Notes under the pieces: model-generated
Databases searched by the model: none
What the model was told of the DNA's origin: nothing
The model's input: the letters and a program-made list of their open reading frames with translations, nothing else
Origin: Thiothrix sp.
GTDB taxonomy: Bacteria > Pseudomonadota > Gammaproteobacteria > Thiotrichales > Thiotrichaceae
Direction: 5' to 3'
DNA length: 58,342 nt
NCBI GenBank assembly: GCA_020442915.1
Contig: JAGRJD010000068.1
Location: forward strand, 1-58,342
Part shown: positions 49,062 to 58,342 of the stretch, piece by piece
How the letters are laid out: the number at the start of each line of letters is the position of its first letter
Position numbering within the stretch: position 1 is the first letter of the stretch
Translations under genes and position numbers: made by a program

Positions 49062-50975
49062 ATGCCTGTCATTACCCTCCCCGATGGAAGCCAGCGCGCT
49101 TTCGACAACCCCGTTTCCGTACAGGATGTGGCCGCAAGCATCGGCACCGGTCTGGCCCGTGCGGCCCTGGCCGGCAGGCTCAACGGCCAGCTGGTGGATA
49201 CCAGCCATGTCATTCAGGATGACAGCATTCTGGCCATCATCACCGCCAAGGATGCCGAAGGGCTGGATATTATCCGTCATTCTTCCGCGCACCTGATGGC
49301 ACAGGCGGTGAAACAGCTGTTCCCGGAAACCCAGGTCACCATCGGGCCGGTGGTGGAAAACGGTTTTTATTATGACTTTGCCCGGACGGAATCCTTCACG
49401 CCCGAAGACCTGCAGGCCATTGATGCGCGCATGCAGGCGCTGGTGAAGCAGGATCTGCCGGTCGAGCGCAGTGTCATGGGCCGTGATGAGGCCGTGCGTT
49501 TTTTTCGGGACCTGGGTGAGCATTACAAGGCCGAGATCATTGAATCCATTCCTGCGGGTGAAACCCTGTCACTGTACCGACAGGGGGATTTCATTGATCT
49601 GTGCCGCGGGCCGCATGTCCCCAGTACCGGCAGGATTCCGTCCGTACAGGTCATGAAAGTGGCCGGGGCCTACTGGCGCGGTGATTCGAAGAATGAAATG
49701 CTGCAGCGCATTTACGGTACGGCCTGGGCCAGCAGCAAGGACCTGAAGCAGTACCTGACCTTCCTGGAAGAGGCCGAAAAGCGCGATCACCGCAAGCTGG
49801 GCCGCCAGCTGGACCTGTTCCATTTTCATGAGGAAGCACCGGGGGCGGTGTTCTGGCATCCCAAGGGCTGGACCGTGTTCCAGCAGTTGATCAACTACAT
49901 GCGTGTGCGCCAGGAACAGGCCGGGTATGTGGAGATCAATACTCCGGACGTGATGGATCGCTCGCTGTGGGAAATTTCCGGGCACTGGTTCAACTACCGT
50001 GAAAACATGTTCACCACCCAGACCGAGGATGAGCGCGTCTTCGCCCTCAAGCCCATGAACTGTCCGGGTGGGGTGCTGATGTTCGCCCAGGGACTGAAGA
50101 GTTACCGCGACCTGCCGCTGCGCATGGCCGAATTCGGCAAGGTGCACCGCTATGAGCCGTCCGGGGCCCTGCATGGGTTGTTGCGCGTGCGTCATTTCAC
50201 CCAGGATGATGCCCATATCTTCTGCACTGAAGACCAGATGGAGGACGAATGCAAGCGCGTCATCGAGCTGGTGATGGCCATTTACCGGGATTTCGGTTTT
50301 GAGGATGTGGTCATCAAGCTCTCCACCCGCCCGGAAAACCGTATCGGCAGTGATGAAATCTGGGATCGGCTGGAAAATGCGCTGGCCATCGCGCTGGATC
50401 ACCTGAACCTGCCCTATCAGCTGTTTCCCGGTGAGGGGGCCTTTTACGGGCCGAAGCTGGAATTTGTGCTGCGGGATGCGATCGGGCGGGACTGGCAGTG
50501 CGGCACCCTGCAGGTGGACATGAACCTGCCGGAGCGCTTTGATATTTCCTATGTGGCCGAAGACAATTCGCGCCAGCGTCCGGTGATGCTGCATCGTGCC
50601 CTGTTTGGTTCGCTTGAACGTTTTGTCGGCATCCTGATTGAGCATTATGTGGGCAAATTCCCGCTCTGGCTGGCGCCGGTGCAAGCCGTTGTCATGAATA
50701 TCACCGACAATCAGGCGGATTTTGTCAAATCTGTTGAAAAACAGCTACGTGAACAGGGTATTCGCGCCGTTGCAGACTTGAGAAATGAAAAGATTGGCTT
50801 TAAAATCCGCGAACACACCATGCAAAGGGTGCCCTATCTTCTGGTGGTAGGGGACCGGGAAGTAGAAACACAGTCAGTGGCTGTGCGTACGCGCTCGGGT
50901 AAGGATCTGGGTTCTGTTTCGGTGATCGAAATGCTGGAACGCCTCAAAACCGAAGTCACGGACCGCACAGCCTGA
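49062..50975 (+). CDS. thrS: Threonyl-tRNA synthetase
   Basis: A 637-residue class II synthetase. The N-terminal TGS domain ([11 protein letters not shown]) is followed by the editing domain with [11 protein letters not shown] (HxxxH). The catalytic core has [12 protein letters not shown] (zinc Cys) and [16 protein letters not shown], motif 3 lies in [19 protein letters not shown], and the anticodon domain ends the protein. I start at ATG 49062, behind GGAGAAG; an in-frame ATG at 49011 has no site and would include the leader hairpin. First gene of the translation block, followed by infC after 22 bp. Confidence 0.97.
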   Translation: MPVITLPDGSQRAFDNPVSVQDVAASIGTGLARAALAGRLNGQLVDTSHVIQDDSILAIITAKDAEGLDIIRHSSAHLMAQAVKQLFPETQVTIGPVVENGFYYDFARTESFTPEDLQAIDARMQALVKQDLPVERSVMGRDEAVRFFRDLGEHYKAEIIESIPAGETLSLYRQGDFIDLCRGPHVPSTGRIPSVQVMKVAGAYWRGDSKNEMLQRIYGTAWASSKDLKQYLTFLEEAEKRDHRKLGRQLDLFHFHEEAPGAVFWHPKGWTVFQQLINYMRVRQEQAGYVEINTPDVMDRSLWEISGHWFNYRENMFTTQTEDERVFALKPMNCPGGVLMFAQGLKSYRDLPLRMAEFGKVHRYEPSGALHGLLRVRHFTQDDAHIFCTEDQMEDECKRVIELVMAIYRDFGFEDVVIKLSTRPENRIGSDEIWDRLENALAIALDHLNLPYQLFPGEGAFYGPKLEFVLRDAIGRDWQCGTLQVDMNLPERFDISYVAEDNSRQRPVMLHRALFGSLERFVGILIEHYVGKFPLWLAPVQAVVMNITDNQADFVKSVEKQLREQGIRAVADLRNEKIGFKIREHTMQRVPYLLVVGDREVETQSVAVRTRSGKDLGSVSVIEMLERLKTEVTDRTA

Positions 50976-50997
50976 TTTATTTTGGAGGATTACGCTC

Positions 50998-51516
50998 ATC
51001 GCTCTGGAAAAAGAACATCGCATCAACGGGGACATCCGGGTTCCGAAGGTTCGTCTGATTGATGCGGAAGGTGAAAACAAGGGAGTTGTTTCAACCGATG
51101 AAGCCCAGGCCATGGCCGACGACGACGGGCTGGATCTGGTAGAGATTGTACCAACGGCCAAGCCGCCGGTCTGCCGCATCATGAATTACGGAAAATTCCG
51201 TTTTGATGAGAGCAAAAAGGCGGCTGCCGCACGCAAGAAGCAGAAGCAGACCCAGATCAAGGAAATCAAGTTTCGTCCCGGTACGGATGAAGGTGATTAC
51301 AGGATCAAGCTGCGCAAGCTGACCGAGTTCCTCGAAGAGGGGGACAAAATCAAGGTGACGGTCCGTTTCCGGGGACGTGAAATGGCGCACCGCGAGCTGG
51401 GCATGGAGCTGCTCAGGCGGGTCGAGGCCGAGCTGGGCGAACTGGCTGCGGTTGAGCAGTTTCCCAAGCTGGAAGGCCGTCAGATGATCATGGTCATGGC
51501 CCCGAAGAAAAAATAG
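50998..51516 (+). CDS. infC: Translation initiation factor IF-3, AUC start codon
   Basis: A 172-residue IF-3. The plus strand from ATC 50998 reads as (I)[19 protein letters not shown] and continues in frame into [20 protein letters not shown] and [15 protein letters not shown], so the whole N-domain is present only if this rare codon starts translation. GGAGG lies nine bases before it, while no ATG or GTG occurs in frame until well inside the N-domain (51112). AUU/AUC starts are known for infC and let IF-3 repress its own synthesis by rejecting non-canonical starts. ATT at 50989 directly follows the site and is less likely. Confidence 0.95.
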   Translation: MALEKEHRINGDIRVPKVRLIDAEGENKGVVSTDEAQAMADDDGLDLVEIVPTAKPPVCRIMNYGKFRFDESKKAAAARKKQKQTQIKEIKFRPGTDEGDYRIKLRKLTEFLEEGDKIKVTVRFRGREMAHRELGMELLRRVEAELGELAAVEQFPKLEGRQMIMVMAPKKK

Positions 51517-51525
51517 TTTTCGTAT

Positions 51526-51558
51526 CATCCCGTCAAGGCCAGGCACTCTTGCGGGATG
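51526..51558 (+). promoter_or_regulatory. rpmI leader hairpin, possible L20 autoregulation site
   Basis: CATCCCGTCAAG (51526-51537) pairs with CTTGCGGGATG (51548-51558) with one bulged T. It lies 30 nt before the rpmI start. In E. coli the rpmI-rplT mRNA leader binds L20 here for feedback; the match is in position, not verified in sequence. Confidence 0.5.
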
Positions 51559-51588
51559 TTGTAGCAAACCTCTGACAAGGAGTTGAAG

Positions 51589-51789
51589 ATGCCTAAAATC
51601 AAGACCAACAGCGGAGCGGCCAAACGTTTCCGCAAAACGGCCAATGGTACGTTTAAACGCAAACAGTCCCACCTGCGCCATATTCTGACCAAGAAAAGTA
51701 CCAAGCGTAAACGCCACCTGCGGGTCGGGGAAAACCGGGTACACAAGTCGGATACTGCACTGGTGCAACGCATGTTGCCTTACGCCTGA
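51589..51789 (+). CDS. rpmI: Ribosomal protein bL35
   Basis: A 66-residue basic protein of the large ribosomal subunit. [20 protein letters not shown] and the central [18 protein letters not shown] are diagnostic. The start is ATG 51589 after AAGGAG; a TTG two codons upstream is not used. It lies between infC and rplT as usual, 14 bp before rplT. Confidence 0.97.
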   Translation: MPKIKTNSGAAKRFRKTANGTFKRKQSHLRHILTKKSTKRKRHLRVGENRVHKSDTALVQRMLPYA

Positions 51790-51803
51790 GGAGGGATTGA
51801 AAC

Positions 51804-52163
51804 ATGGCAAGAGTTAAACGGGGTGTACAGGCCAATGCCCGTCACAAGAAAGTTCTGAAAAAGGCCAAGGGTTACTACGGTGCCCGCAGTCGTACCTACC
51901 GGGTGGCAAACCAGGCGGTCATCAAGGCCGGCCAGTATGCCTATCGCGACCGCCGTCAGCGCAAGCGCCAGTTCCGTGCCCTGTGGATTGTCCGTATCAA
52001 CGCTGCGGCCCATCAGTTCGAGCTTTCCTACAGCCGTTTCATGGATGGTCTGCACAAGGCAGGGATTGAAGTGGATCGCAAGGTGCTTGCCGATCTTGCG
52101 GTGCATGATATCACTGCTTTTGGTCAGCTGGCTGAAAAAGCAAAAGCTGCCCTTGCTGCCTGA
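51804..52163 (+). CDS. rplT: Ribosomal protein bL20
   Basis: A 119-residue basic protein of the large subunit, needed early in its assembly and able to regulate the operon. [33 protein letters not shown] and [20 protein letters not shown] are conserved throughout bacteria. GAGGAGGG precedes the ATG. A strong terminator follows before pheS. Confidence 0.98.
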   Translation: MARVKRGVQANARHKKVLKKAKGYYGARSRTYRVANQAVIKAGQYAYRDRRQRKRQFRALWIVRINAAAHQFELSYSRFMDGLHKAGIEVDRKVLADLAVHDITAFGQLAEKAKAALAA

Positions 52164-53294
<1,131 letters not shown>

Positions 53295-53317
53295 GTGCTG
53301 GATGGGAAAAACCGGAT

Positions 53318-55705
53318 ATGAAAATCAATGAACAATGGCTGCGTGAATGGATCAATCCCGCACTCGATTTTGAAGCGATCGGCGAGAGACTGACCGCTTC
53401 CGGTTGCGAAGTGGAGGGCCTGGAACCCGTAGCCACGGATTTCAGCGGTGTGGTGGTAGGCCACATTGTCTCGATTGCCAGGCACCCGGATGCCGACCGC
53501 CTCAATGTCTGCGAGGTCGATTACGGGCAGGAGCCGCTGCTGCAGATTGTCTGCGGTGCCCCCAATGCCCGCACCGGCCTCAAGGCCCCGCTGGCCCTGA
53601 TTGGAGCCGTGCTGCCGCTGCCGGAGGGTAAACCCCTGACCATCAAAAAAAACCGGCTGCGTGGTGTGGAGTCCCAGGGCATGCTGTGCTCGGCATCCGA
53701 GCTCGGGATGGCGGAGAAGTCGGAAGGGCTGCTGGAGCTGCCGGAGGATGCGCCGGTGGGGCGGGATGTGCGGGAGTTTCTGGGACTGGATGATCAGGTA
53801 CTGGAACTCGGCATCACCCCGAACCGGGGCGACTGCCTGTCAGTGGCCGGGCTGGCGCGTGAGGTCAGTGCCCTGACCGGTATGGCGCTGTCCCCGCCGG
53901 CGATTCCGGCCCGGCCCGCCGTGCATCAGGAGGTGCGGGCGGTCAGCTTGCCGGCTGCTGATGCCTGTCCGCGTTATGCCGGGCGCATCATCCGCAATAT
54001 CGACCCGGCTGCGCGCACGCCGTTGTGGATGCAGGAGAAACTGCGCCGTAACGGCCTGCGCAGCCGCTCGCCCCTGGTGGATGTCACCAACTACGTGATG
54101 CTGGAGCTGGGGCAGCCCATGCATGCCTTTGACCTAGCGCGGCTGACGGGCGGGATTCAGGCCCGTTATTCCACCGAAGGCGAGACCCTGACCTTGCTGG
54201 ATGACCAGGCCGTCACCCTGAGTGCCGGCACCCTGGTGATTGCCGATGAACAGCAGGTGCTGGCGATGGCCGGTATCATGGGAGGGGCGGACAGTGCGGT
54301 TACTGCGTCCACCCGGCATGTGTTTCTGGAGGCGGCCCATTTCCGTCCGGAAAAGCTGGCCGGGCAGGCACGGGCCTATGGCCTGCAGACCGACTCTTCC
54401 TACCGCTTTGAGCGCGGGGTGGCTCCGGATCTGCCCCTGAAGGCCATGGAGCGCGCCACTGCCCTGATTCTGTCGATCTGTGGCGGGGAGCCGGGGCCGG
54501 TGGTGGATTGCTGTGCTGATGACCAGCTGATAGTACCGGTGCAGATCGGGTTGCGGCGGGCTCGCATTGGCCGCCTGCTGGGGCTGCAGGTAGCGGATGC
54601 CACGGTGGAAAGCATTCTGCGGCAGTTGGGTTGTCAGGTTGAGGGGCGGGACGATGGCTGGGAAGTGACGGTGCCGCTGGCACGCTTTGACCTGCGCATG
54701 GAGGCCGACCTGATTGAGGAACTGGCGCGCATTCATGGGTATGATGCGATTCCGGACCAGCTGCGGCCTTTACCGCCCCGGGTGACACTCGGCCTTGAAA
54801 GCAGCGTGCAACCCCTTGCTCTCCGGAAGGTGATGGTCGGGCGCGGTTATCAGGAAGCCGTGACTTACAGCTTTGTTGATCCGCGTATCGAAGCCGGCCT
54901 GTTCGGGGCTCCGGCGGTGATTGAGCTGGCCAATCCGATTTCCAGTGAACTGAGCCACATGCGCACCTCTATCTGGTCCGGGCTGATTCCGGTGCTGCAG
55001 TACAATCTCAACCGCCAGCAGAACCGGGTACGCCTGTTTGAAATCGGGCCGGTGTTCGGGCGTGCAGAAGACGGGCGTATCAGCCAGCAGCGCTGCCTGT
55101 CCGGGCTTGTTACCGGGCTGGCTGCCGCTGAGCAGTGGGCGCAGCCGGCACGCAGGGTGGATTTCTTTGACATCAAGGGGGATGTGGAAGCGCTGCTGGC
55201 GCTGGCATCGGTACACACCTTCCATTTCATCCCCATGGCACATCCGGCATTGCATCCGGGGCAGAGTGCCCGCATTGTTACCCGTGAGCAGCCGGTGGGC
55301 TGGGTCGGAGCCCTGCATCCGCAGCTGGAGGAAAAGCTGGGACTGGGGCAGCCGGTCTACCTGTTTGAGCTGACGCTGGAGGCACTGGGTACCCGGCAGG
55401 TGCCGAAATATCAGGCTGTGAGCCGCTTCCCGGCCATCCGGCGTGATCTGGCACTGGTCCTGGATAAAACGGTGCTTTCCAGCAGTCTGGGTGAGGTGAT
55501 CGGGCGCACGGCCCCGGCACAGTTGATCGGGTGGAACATTTTTGACGTTTATGCCGGAAAAGGTGTGGAAGAACATCAGAAAAGTGTTGCACTGAGCTTG
55601 ATTTTACAAGACTTTTCCCGCACTCTTTCCGACGATGAAGTCAATCGGATCATCGACACAATTGTGGCTGCCCTGCATGATGCAACCGGGGCCACCTTAC
55701 GCTGA
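53318..55705 (+). CDS. pheT: Phenylalanyl-tRNA synthetase beta subunit
   Basis: A 795-residue subunit of normal length. The N-terminal OB-fold tRNA-binding domain has [20 protein letters not shown] and [15 protein letters not shown]. The editing B3/B4 domain has [20 protein letters not shown]5, a synthetase-like core with VTYSFVDPR, and the C-terminal anticodon-recognition fold ([16 protein letters not shown]) follow. It ends 13 bp before ihfA. Confidence 0.97.
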   Translation: MKINEQWLREWINPALDFEAIGERLTASGCEVEGLEPVATDFSGVVVGHIVSIARHPDADRLNVCEVDYGQEPLLQIVCGAPNARTGLKAPLALIGAVLPLPEGKPLTIKKNRLRGVESQGMLCSASELGMAEKSEGLLELPEDAPVGRDVREFLGLDDQVLELGITPNRGDCLSVAGLAREVSALTGMALSPPAIPARPAVHQEVRAVSLPAADACPRYAGRIIRNIDPAARTPLWMQEKLRRNGLRSRSPLVDVTNYVMLELGQPMHAFDLARLTGGIQARYSTEGETLTLLDDQAVTLSAGTLVIADEQQVLAMAGIMGGADSAVTASTRHVFLEAAHFRPEKLAGQARAYGLQTDSSYRFERGVAPDLPLKAMERATALILSICGGEPGPVVDCCADDQLIVPVQIGLRRARIGRLLGLQVADATVESILRQLGCQVEGRDDGWEVTVPLARFDLRMEADLIEELARIHGYDAIPDQLRPLPPRVTLGLESSVQPLALRKVMVGRGYQEAVTYSFVDPRIEAGLFGAPAVIELANPISSELSHMRTSIWSGLIPVLQYNLNRQQNRVRLFEIGPVFGRAEDGRISQQRCLSGLVTGLAAAEQWAQPARRVDFFDIKGDVEALLALASVHTFHFIPMAHPALHPGQSARIVTREQPVGWVGALHPQLEEKLGLGQPVYLFELTLEALGTRQVPKYQAVSRFPAIRRDLALVLDKTVLSSSLGEVIGRTAPAQLIGWNIFDVYAGKGVEEHQKSVALSLILQDFSRTLSDDEVNRIIDTIVAALHDATGATLR

Positions 55706-55718
55706 CAAGGAGAAAAGC

Positions 55719-56030
55719 ATGGTGACGTTGACCAAGGCTGATATGGTCGAGCATCTTTATGAGCAGTTGGGACTGAACAAGCGGGAAGCCAAGGATCTGG
55801 TGGAAATGTTCTTTGACGAAATCCGCATGGCGCTGGGCCGTGGGCAGAACGTCAAGCTGTCCGGATTCGGCAACTTCATGCTGCGCGACAAGTCCGAGCG
55901 TCCCGGACGCAATCCCAAGACCGGGGAGGAAATCCCGGTCGAGGCTCGCCGGGTGGTGACGTTCCGGCCAGGGCAGAAACTGAAGCAACGGGTAGAGATT
56001 TATGCAGGACACGCACATTCCGAACAGTGA
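55719..56030 (+). CDS. ihfA: Integration host factor alpha subunit
   Basis: A 103-residue DNA-bending protein of the HU/IHF family. [20 protein letters not shown] is the dimer part and [20 protein letters not shown] is the arm with the DNA-intercalating Pro ([10 protein letters not shown]). The 103-residue length, the location after pheT and the FMLRDK wording fit IhfA rather than HU. The start is ATG 55719 after AAGGAG. Its end overlaps the MerR gene by 29 bp. IHF also serves integrases such as the one encoded just downstream. Confidence 0.96.
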   Translation: MVTLTKADMVEHLYEQLGLNKREAKDLVEMFFDEIRMALGRGQNVKLSGFGNFMLRDKSERPGRNPKTGEEIPVEARRVVTFRPGQKLKQRVEIYAGHAHSEQ

Positions 56031-56391
56031 GCTTCCTGCGATACCGTCCAAACGTTACTTCACCATTGGTGAGGTCAGTGAACTGTGCGCCGTGAAGTCG
56101 CATGTATTGCGTTACTGGGAGCAGGAGTTTCCATCCCTGAAGCCCATGAAACGGCGCGGCAACCGGCGTTACTACCAGCGGGAGGATGTTATCCTGATCC
56201 GCCAGATTCGTGGCCTTCTGTACGAAGAGGGTTATACCATCAGTGGTGCACGTCAGAAGATCATGGGTGGGGGGCTTGCCGAGCCCGCCACCCAGCCGGC
56301 TGTCGCACAGCAGCACGGGCCGGCTGACGCCGAACAGCTCAAAACACTGGTGTTTGAACTGGAAAAGGTTCTGCAGGTACTGAAGGGCTGA
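56002..56391 (+). CDS. MerR-family transcriptional regulator
   Basis: A 129-residue protein with an N-terminal MerR winged helix ([20 protein letters not shown], then YWEQEFP, and [20 protein letters not shown]). A helix with [17 protein letters not shown] is followed by a short C-terminus with no metal-binding Cys cluster. It is the small MerR-like protein generally found after ihfA in these bacteria, with unknown target. It overlaps ihfA by 29 bp in another frame, which is normal for this locus. Confidence 0.9.
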   Translation: MQDTHIPNSELPAIPSKRYFTIGEVSELCAVKSHVLRYWEQEFPSLKPMKRRGNRRYYQREDVILIRQIRGLLYEEGYTISGARQKIMGGGLAEPATQPAVAQQHGPADAEQLKTLVFELEKVLQVLKG

Positions 56392-56398
56392 TTCAGGC

Positions 56399-56427
56399 TT
56401 GAGATAATTGTCCGGTTGAGGTAATCT
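56399..56427 (+). promoter_or_regulatory. Promoter of tRNA-Pro
   Basis: TTGAGA (56399-56404) and TAATCT (56422-56427) with exactly 17 bp between them, 15 bp before the tRNA's first base. Just downstream of the merR stop. Confidence 0.6.
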
Positions 56428-56442
56428 TCACGCTCTTCCGGT

Positions 56443-56520
<78 letters not shown>

Positions 56521-56527
56521 TTCACTT

Positions 56528-56643
56528 TCTCATGCTGTATCACAGCGTCTCAAATCCACCTGAAAACAGCACTTAATCATCCGCTTGTGTCTCATGGTGT
56601 CTCACCATGCTTCACCGTATCTCACAAAATTGTTGGTATCTCA
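56528..56643. repeat. Six phased TCTCA motifs before the integrase gene
   Basis: TCTCA begins at 56528, 56548, 56590, 56600, 56620 and 56639; intervals are 20, 42, 10, 20 and 19 bp, close to whole helical turns. Several share a longer (T/G)NTCTCA(C/T) context. The position between tRNA-Pro and the integrase fits arm-type binding sites for the integrase N-domain, or regulator sites. Confidence 0.55.
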
Positions 56644-56667
56644 CAATTTCAGATTGGAGATACCAAC
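56632..56667 (+). promoter_or_regulatory. Hairpin masking the integrase Shine-Dalgarno
   Basis: GTTGGTATCTC (56632-56642) and GAGATACCAAC (56657-56667) form a perfect 11-bp stem with a 14-base loop. The GGAG ribosome site (56656-56659) falls in the 3' arm, four bases before ATG 56671. In RNA it should lower translation of the integrase. Confidence 0.65.
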
Positions 56668-56670
56668 AAA

Positions 56671-57250
56671 ATGAGCAAAAAACTAAAGGATTCAACGGCC
56701 AAGAACGCCAAGCCCAAGCCGGACGGCAAACCGGCCTGTTACACCGACGACGGGGGCCTGTTCCTGCAGGTCACTGGCACCGGGAAATACTGGCGTTACA
56801 ACTACCGCATGGACAGCAAACAGAAGACCTTGGTCATCGGCACCTATCCGGATATCTCGCTGATGGAAGCCAGAAGGTGGCATGAAGAAGCGCGGGCCTT
56901 GCTGGCGCGTGGTGTTGACCCTTCCACCCACAAGCAACGCATGCAGGCCAGCAGGGCCGACCTGTCCAGCAACAGCTTTCAGGCCATCGCGCAAGAGTGG
57001 TTACAGCGGACTATGCCGGGCTGGTCGGAAAGTCACAGCAAGCGCATCACCCGTTGTCTGGAGAAGGATATTTTCCCCTGTATCGGACACCTGCACATCA
57101 ACGAGGTAACAGCGGGGGATATCATCCGGATTGTGCAGCGGGTCGAGGATCGGGGGGCCGGGGATGTGGCCAGACGGGTCAAGCAATACATTCTGCAGGT
57201 CTACAAGTACGCTGTTACCCTGGGGCTTGCCAGCCACAACCCCCCTGTGT
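56671..57250 (+). pseudogene. Truncated P4-type tyrosine integrase
   Basis: The first about 193 residues of a tyrosine recombinase. The N-terminal DUF4102 arm-binding domain is clear (YTDDGGLFLQVTGTGKYWRY, then KTLVIGTYPDISLMEAR). The SAM-like core-binding domain follows (FQAIAQEWLQ to VKQYILQVYKYAVTLGLASH). After HNPP the frame enters an IS element, so the whole catalytic domain with its Arg, His and Tyr residues is absent. It should be inactive. It lies about 150 bp after tRNA-Pro, the typical position of this integrase type at a tRNA 3' end. The remaining part may survive beyond the IS, to the right of the window. Confidence 0.85.
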
Positions 57251-57317
57251 GTCAACCTAAGCCTGAGCCAACTGATTTTGAGATAATCTGGAAATCAGGG
57301 CGCACAGGAGAACGGAA

Positions 57318-57716
57318 ATGCCAAAACCCACCACCACAACCGATCCCAAGGTGGAACCCAGGCCCGCACTGGAGAAGCGTTCGCGCCGAACGTTCAGCAG
57401 CGATTACAAGCTATCCATCCTTCAGCAAGCAGATGCCTGCCAGCGCGGTGAGTCAGGCGCGTTGCTGCGTCGGGAGAAATTGTACTCCAACCAGTTGTCC
57501 CAGTGGCGTCGTGAGTTCGCCGAGCACGGGGTGGAGGGGCTGAAAAAATCCGCGCCAGGTCCGCAAGCCAGGAAGACTCCCGAACAAAAGCGGATTGAAC
57601 AGCTGGAGAAAGAAAACGAACGACTGCGCAAACAGATCGAAGTCAAAGACGGTTGCCTGATGCTCCAAAAAAAAGCCTTGTCGCTACTGGAAGCGCTGGA
57701 AGCGGATCCGTCATGA
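57318..57716 (+). CDS. IS3-family transposase OrfA
   Basis: A 132-residue DNA-binding part. The helix-turn-helix (RTFSSDYKLSILQQADACQR, then LLRREKLYSNQLSQWRREF) is followed by a coiled coil (KRIEQLEKENERLRKQIEVK) for dimerisation. It has the HTH_Tnp_1-like layout. GGAG precedes the ATG. It overlaps orfB by 4 bp, and orfB is in the -1 frame with an A8 run at 57667-57674 near the junction. Confidence 0.9.
   Translation: MPKPTTTTDPKVEPRPALEKRSRRTFSSDYKLSILQQADACQRGESGALLRREKLYSNQLSQWRREFAEHGVEGLKKSAPGPQARKTPEQKRIEQLEKENERLRKQIEVKDGCLMLQKKALSLLEALEADPS
57667..57674 (+). other. Possible -1 frameshift slippery site (A8) in the IS
   Basis: Eight A residues lie in the end of orfA, with the zero frame placed as A AAA AAA then G. 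The -1 frame stays open from there into orfB. Such sites make the OrfAB fusion transposase in IS3-family elements. No downstream pseudoknot was checked. Confidence 0.5.
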
Positions 57717-58342
57717 CCCGTCTGCTGGAGGAGCCCTTACCCTTTGCGGTATCTGAGCGCCAGGCCTGTGACGCCCTGGCTATTTGCCGTAACAGCCTGC
57801 GTGCGGCCCGGGCCCGCCATGGCTTTTGTGGCCCCGTCAGCCCCGAGAGGCGCAAGCGCAGGCAAGCCCATCAGCCGCGAGGGCTAAGCGCGGAGGAGCG
57901 TGCTGAAGTGAAGGCCGTGCTGACCAGTCCGGATTACCAGGATCAACCACCGGCACAGGTGTATTACAGCCTGCTGCAGCAAGGCGTTTACTTGTGCTCC
58001 ATCAGCACGATGCACCGCTTGATACGTGCAGACGGTCTCAGTGGTGAGCGCCGCCAGCAACGTCCAGCCTGCCCGCAGCCCATACCGCGACTACAGGCAG
58101 TCGCGCCCAATCAGGTCTGGACCTGGGACATTGCCAAACTGCCTACCCGGAAGCGCGGTGAATACCTGTCGCTTTATGTGGTCATGGATCTATTCAGTCG
58201 CTACATCGTGGCCTGGATGCTGTCTCGCAAGGAAAACCGTGCACTGTCCAGCCAACTGATCACGGAAGCGCATGAGCGCTACGCTATCCAGCCAGACCAG
58301 CTGACGCTGCATCAGGATCGCGGTGCGCCAATGACCGCGCAC
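57713..58342 (+). CDS. IS3-family transposase OrfB (partial)
   Basis: The first 210 residues of a DDE integrase-type transposase, cut by the right edge. An N-terminal helical part (SERQACDALAICRNSLRAAR) and an HTH_21-like segment (VYYSLLQQGVYLCSIST) come first. The rve core then starts with VWTWDIAKLP (first Asp) and YLSLYVVMDLFSRYIVAWML. The second Asp is in LTLHQDRGAPM; the final Glu is beyond the window. The ATG at 57713 overlaps the orfA stop as ATGA, so it could start separately or be made by frameshift. Confidence 0.9.
   Translation, partial: MTRLLEEPLPFAVSERQACDALAICRNSLRAARARHGFCGPVSPERRKRRQAHQPRGLSAEERAEVKAVLTSPDYQDQPPAQVYYSLLQQGVYLCSISTMHRLIRADGLSGERRQQRPACPQPIPRLQAVAPNQVWTWDIAKLPTRKRGEYLSLYVVMDLFSRYIVAWMLSRKENRALSSQLITEAHERYAIQPDQLTLHQDRGAPMTAH

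Larger units (their letters stand above)
57246..58342 (+). mobile_element. IS3-family insertion sequence (left part; right end outside window)
   Basis: The integrase coding sequence stops matching at about 57246-57250, where TGTGTGTCAACC begins a new segment; TGT is the usual outer end of IS3-family elements. Two overlapping transposase frames (orfA and orfB) follow on the same strand. The exact left end and any target duplication cannot be fixed because the right end lies beyond the window. Confidence 0.85.

Overview
The window reads as a chromosomal segment from a moderately GC-rich gammaproteobacterium or betaproteobacterium. The best evidence is the block thrS-infC-rpmI-rplT-pheS-pheT-ihfA-merR-tRNA-Pro, which is the usual order in those classes. 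A Sox (thiosulfate oxidation) locus, a TRAP transporter cassette and a sugar/polyol cassette suggest a metabolically flexible heterotroph with some sulfur-oxidising capacity. I do not assign a genus.

Layout. (1) 1-6826: a carbohydrate cassette with an ABC substrate-binding protein (cut by the left edge) and RbsC-like permease on the minus strand. Divergent from them are a split two-subunit transketolase, an FGGY kinase, a SorC-type regulator and an SDR dehydrogenase. Together they make a plausible import, oxidation, phosphorylation and C2-transfer route. (2) 6922-12455: murein peptide amidase MpaA, a YebE/DUF533-like protein with glycine-rich tandem repeats, a GMC oxidoreductase and the pantothenate pair panB-panC, followed by about 500 bp without a gene. 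(3) 12954-18404 (minus): a tripartite MacAB-like exporter with its own outer-membrane factor and a very long adaptor; then an AGCS amino-acid symporter. (4) 20455-31570: a compact catabolic islet that looks AT-richer by eye. It holds an FCD-type GntR regulator, two unusual crotonases, a class III CoA-transferase, an acyl-CoA ligase, an SDR, an aldehyde dehydrogenase and a complete TRAP transporter. It abuts a gene remnant. (5) 31689-39432: a transglutaminase-like protein, tadA, a Nudix hydrolase, pepN and an Omp85-type outer-membrane protein. (6) 39517-44286: soxXYZA, a BepA-like protease, and a rhodanese plus DsrE2-like pair. (7) 44454-48858: corA and a TPP-riboswitch-controlled thiBPQ operon. 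(8) 49062-56519: the translation/IHF block and tRNA-Pro. (9) 56520-58342: the start of an integrated element at tRNA-Pro, with an integrase truncated by an IS3-family element that runs off the right edge.

The most notable non-gene signals are an anticodon-arm-like hairpin (loop reads UGU) just before the thrS Shine-Dalgarno, paired operator-like palindromes in the sugar cassette, a FadR-subfamily operator in the islet, a perfect 13-bp inverted repeat in the gene-free stretch after panC, and six phased TCTCA motifs plus a Shine-Dalgarno-masking hairpin before the integrase.
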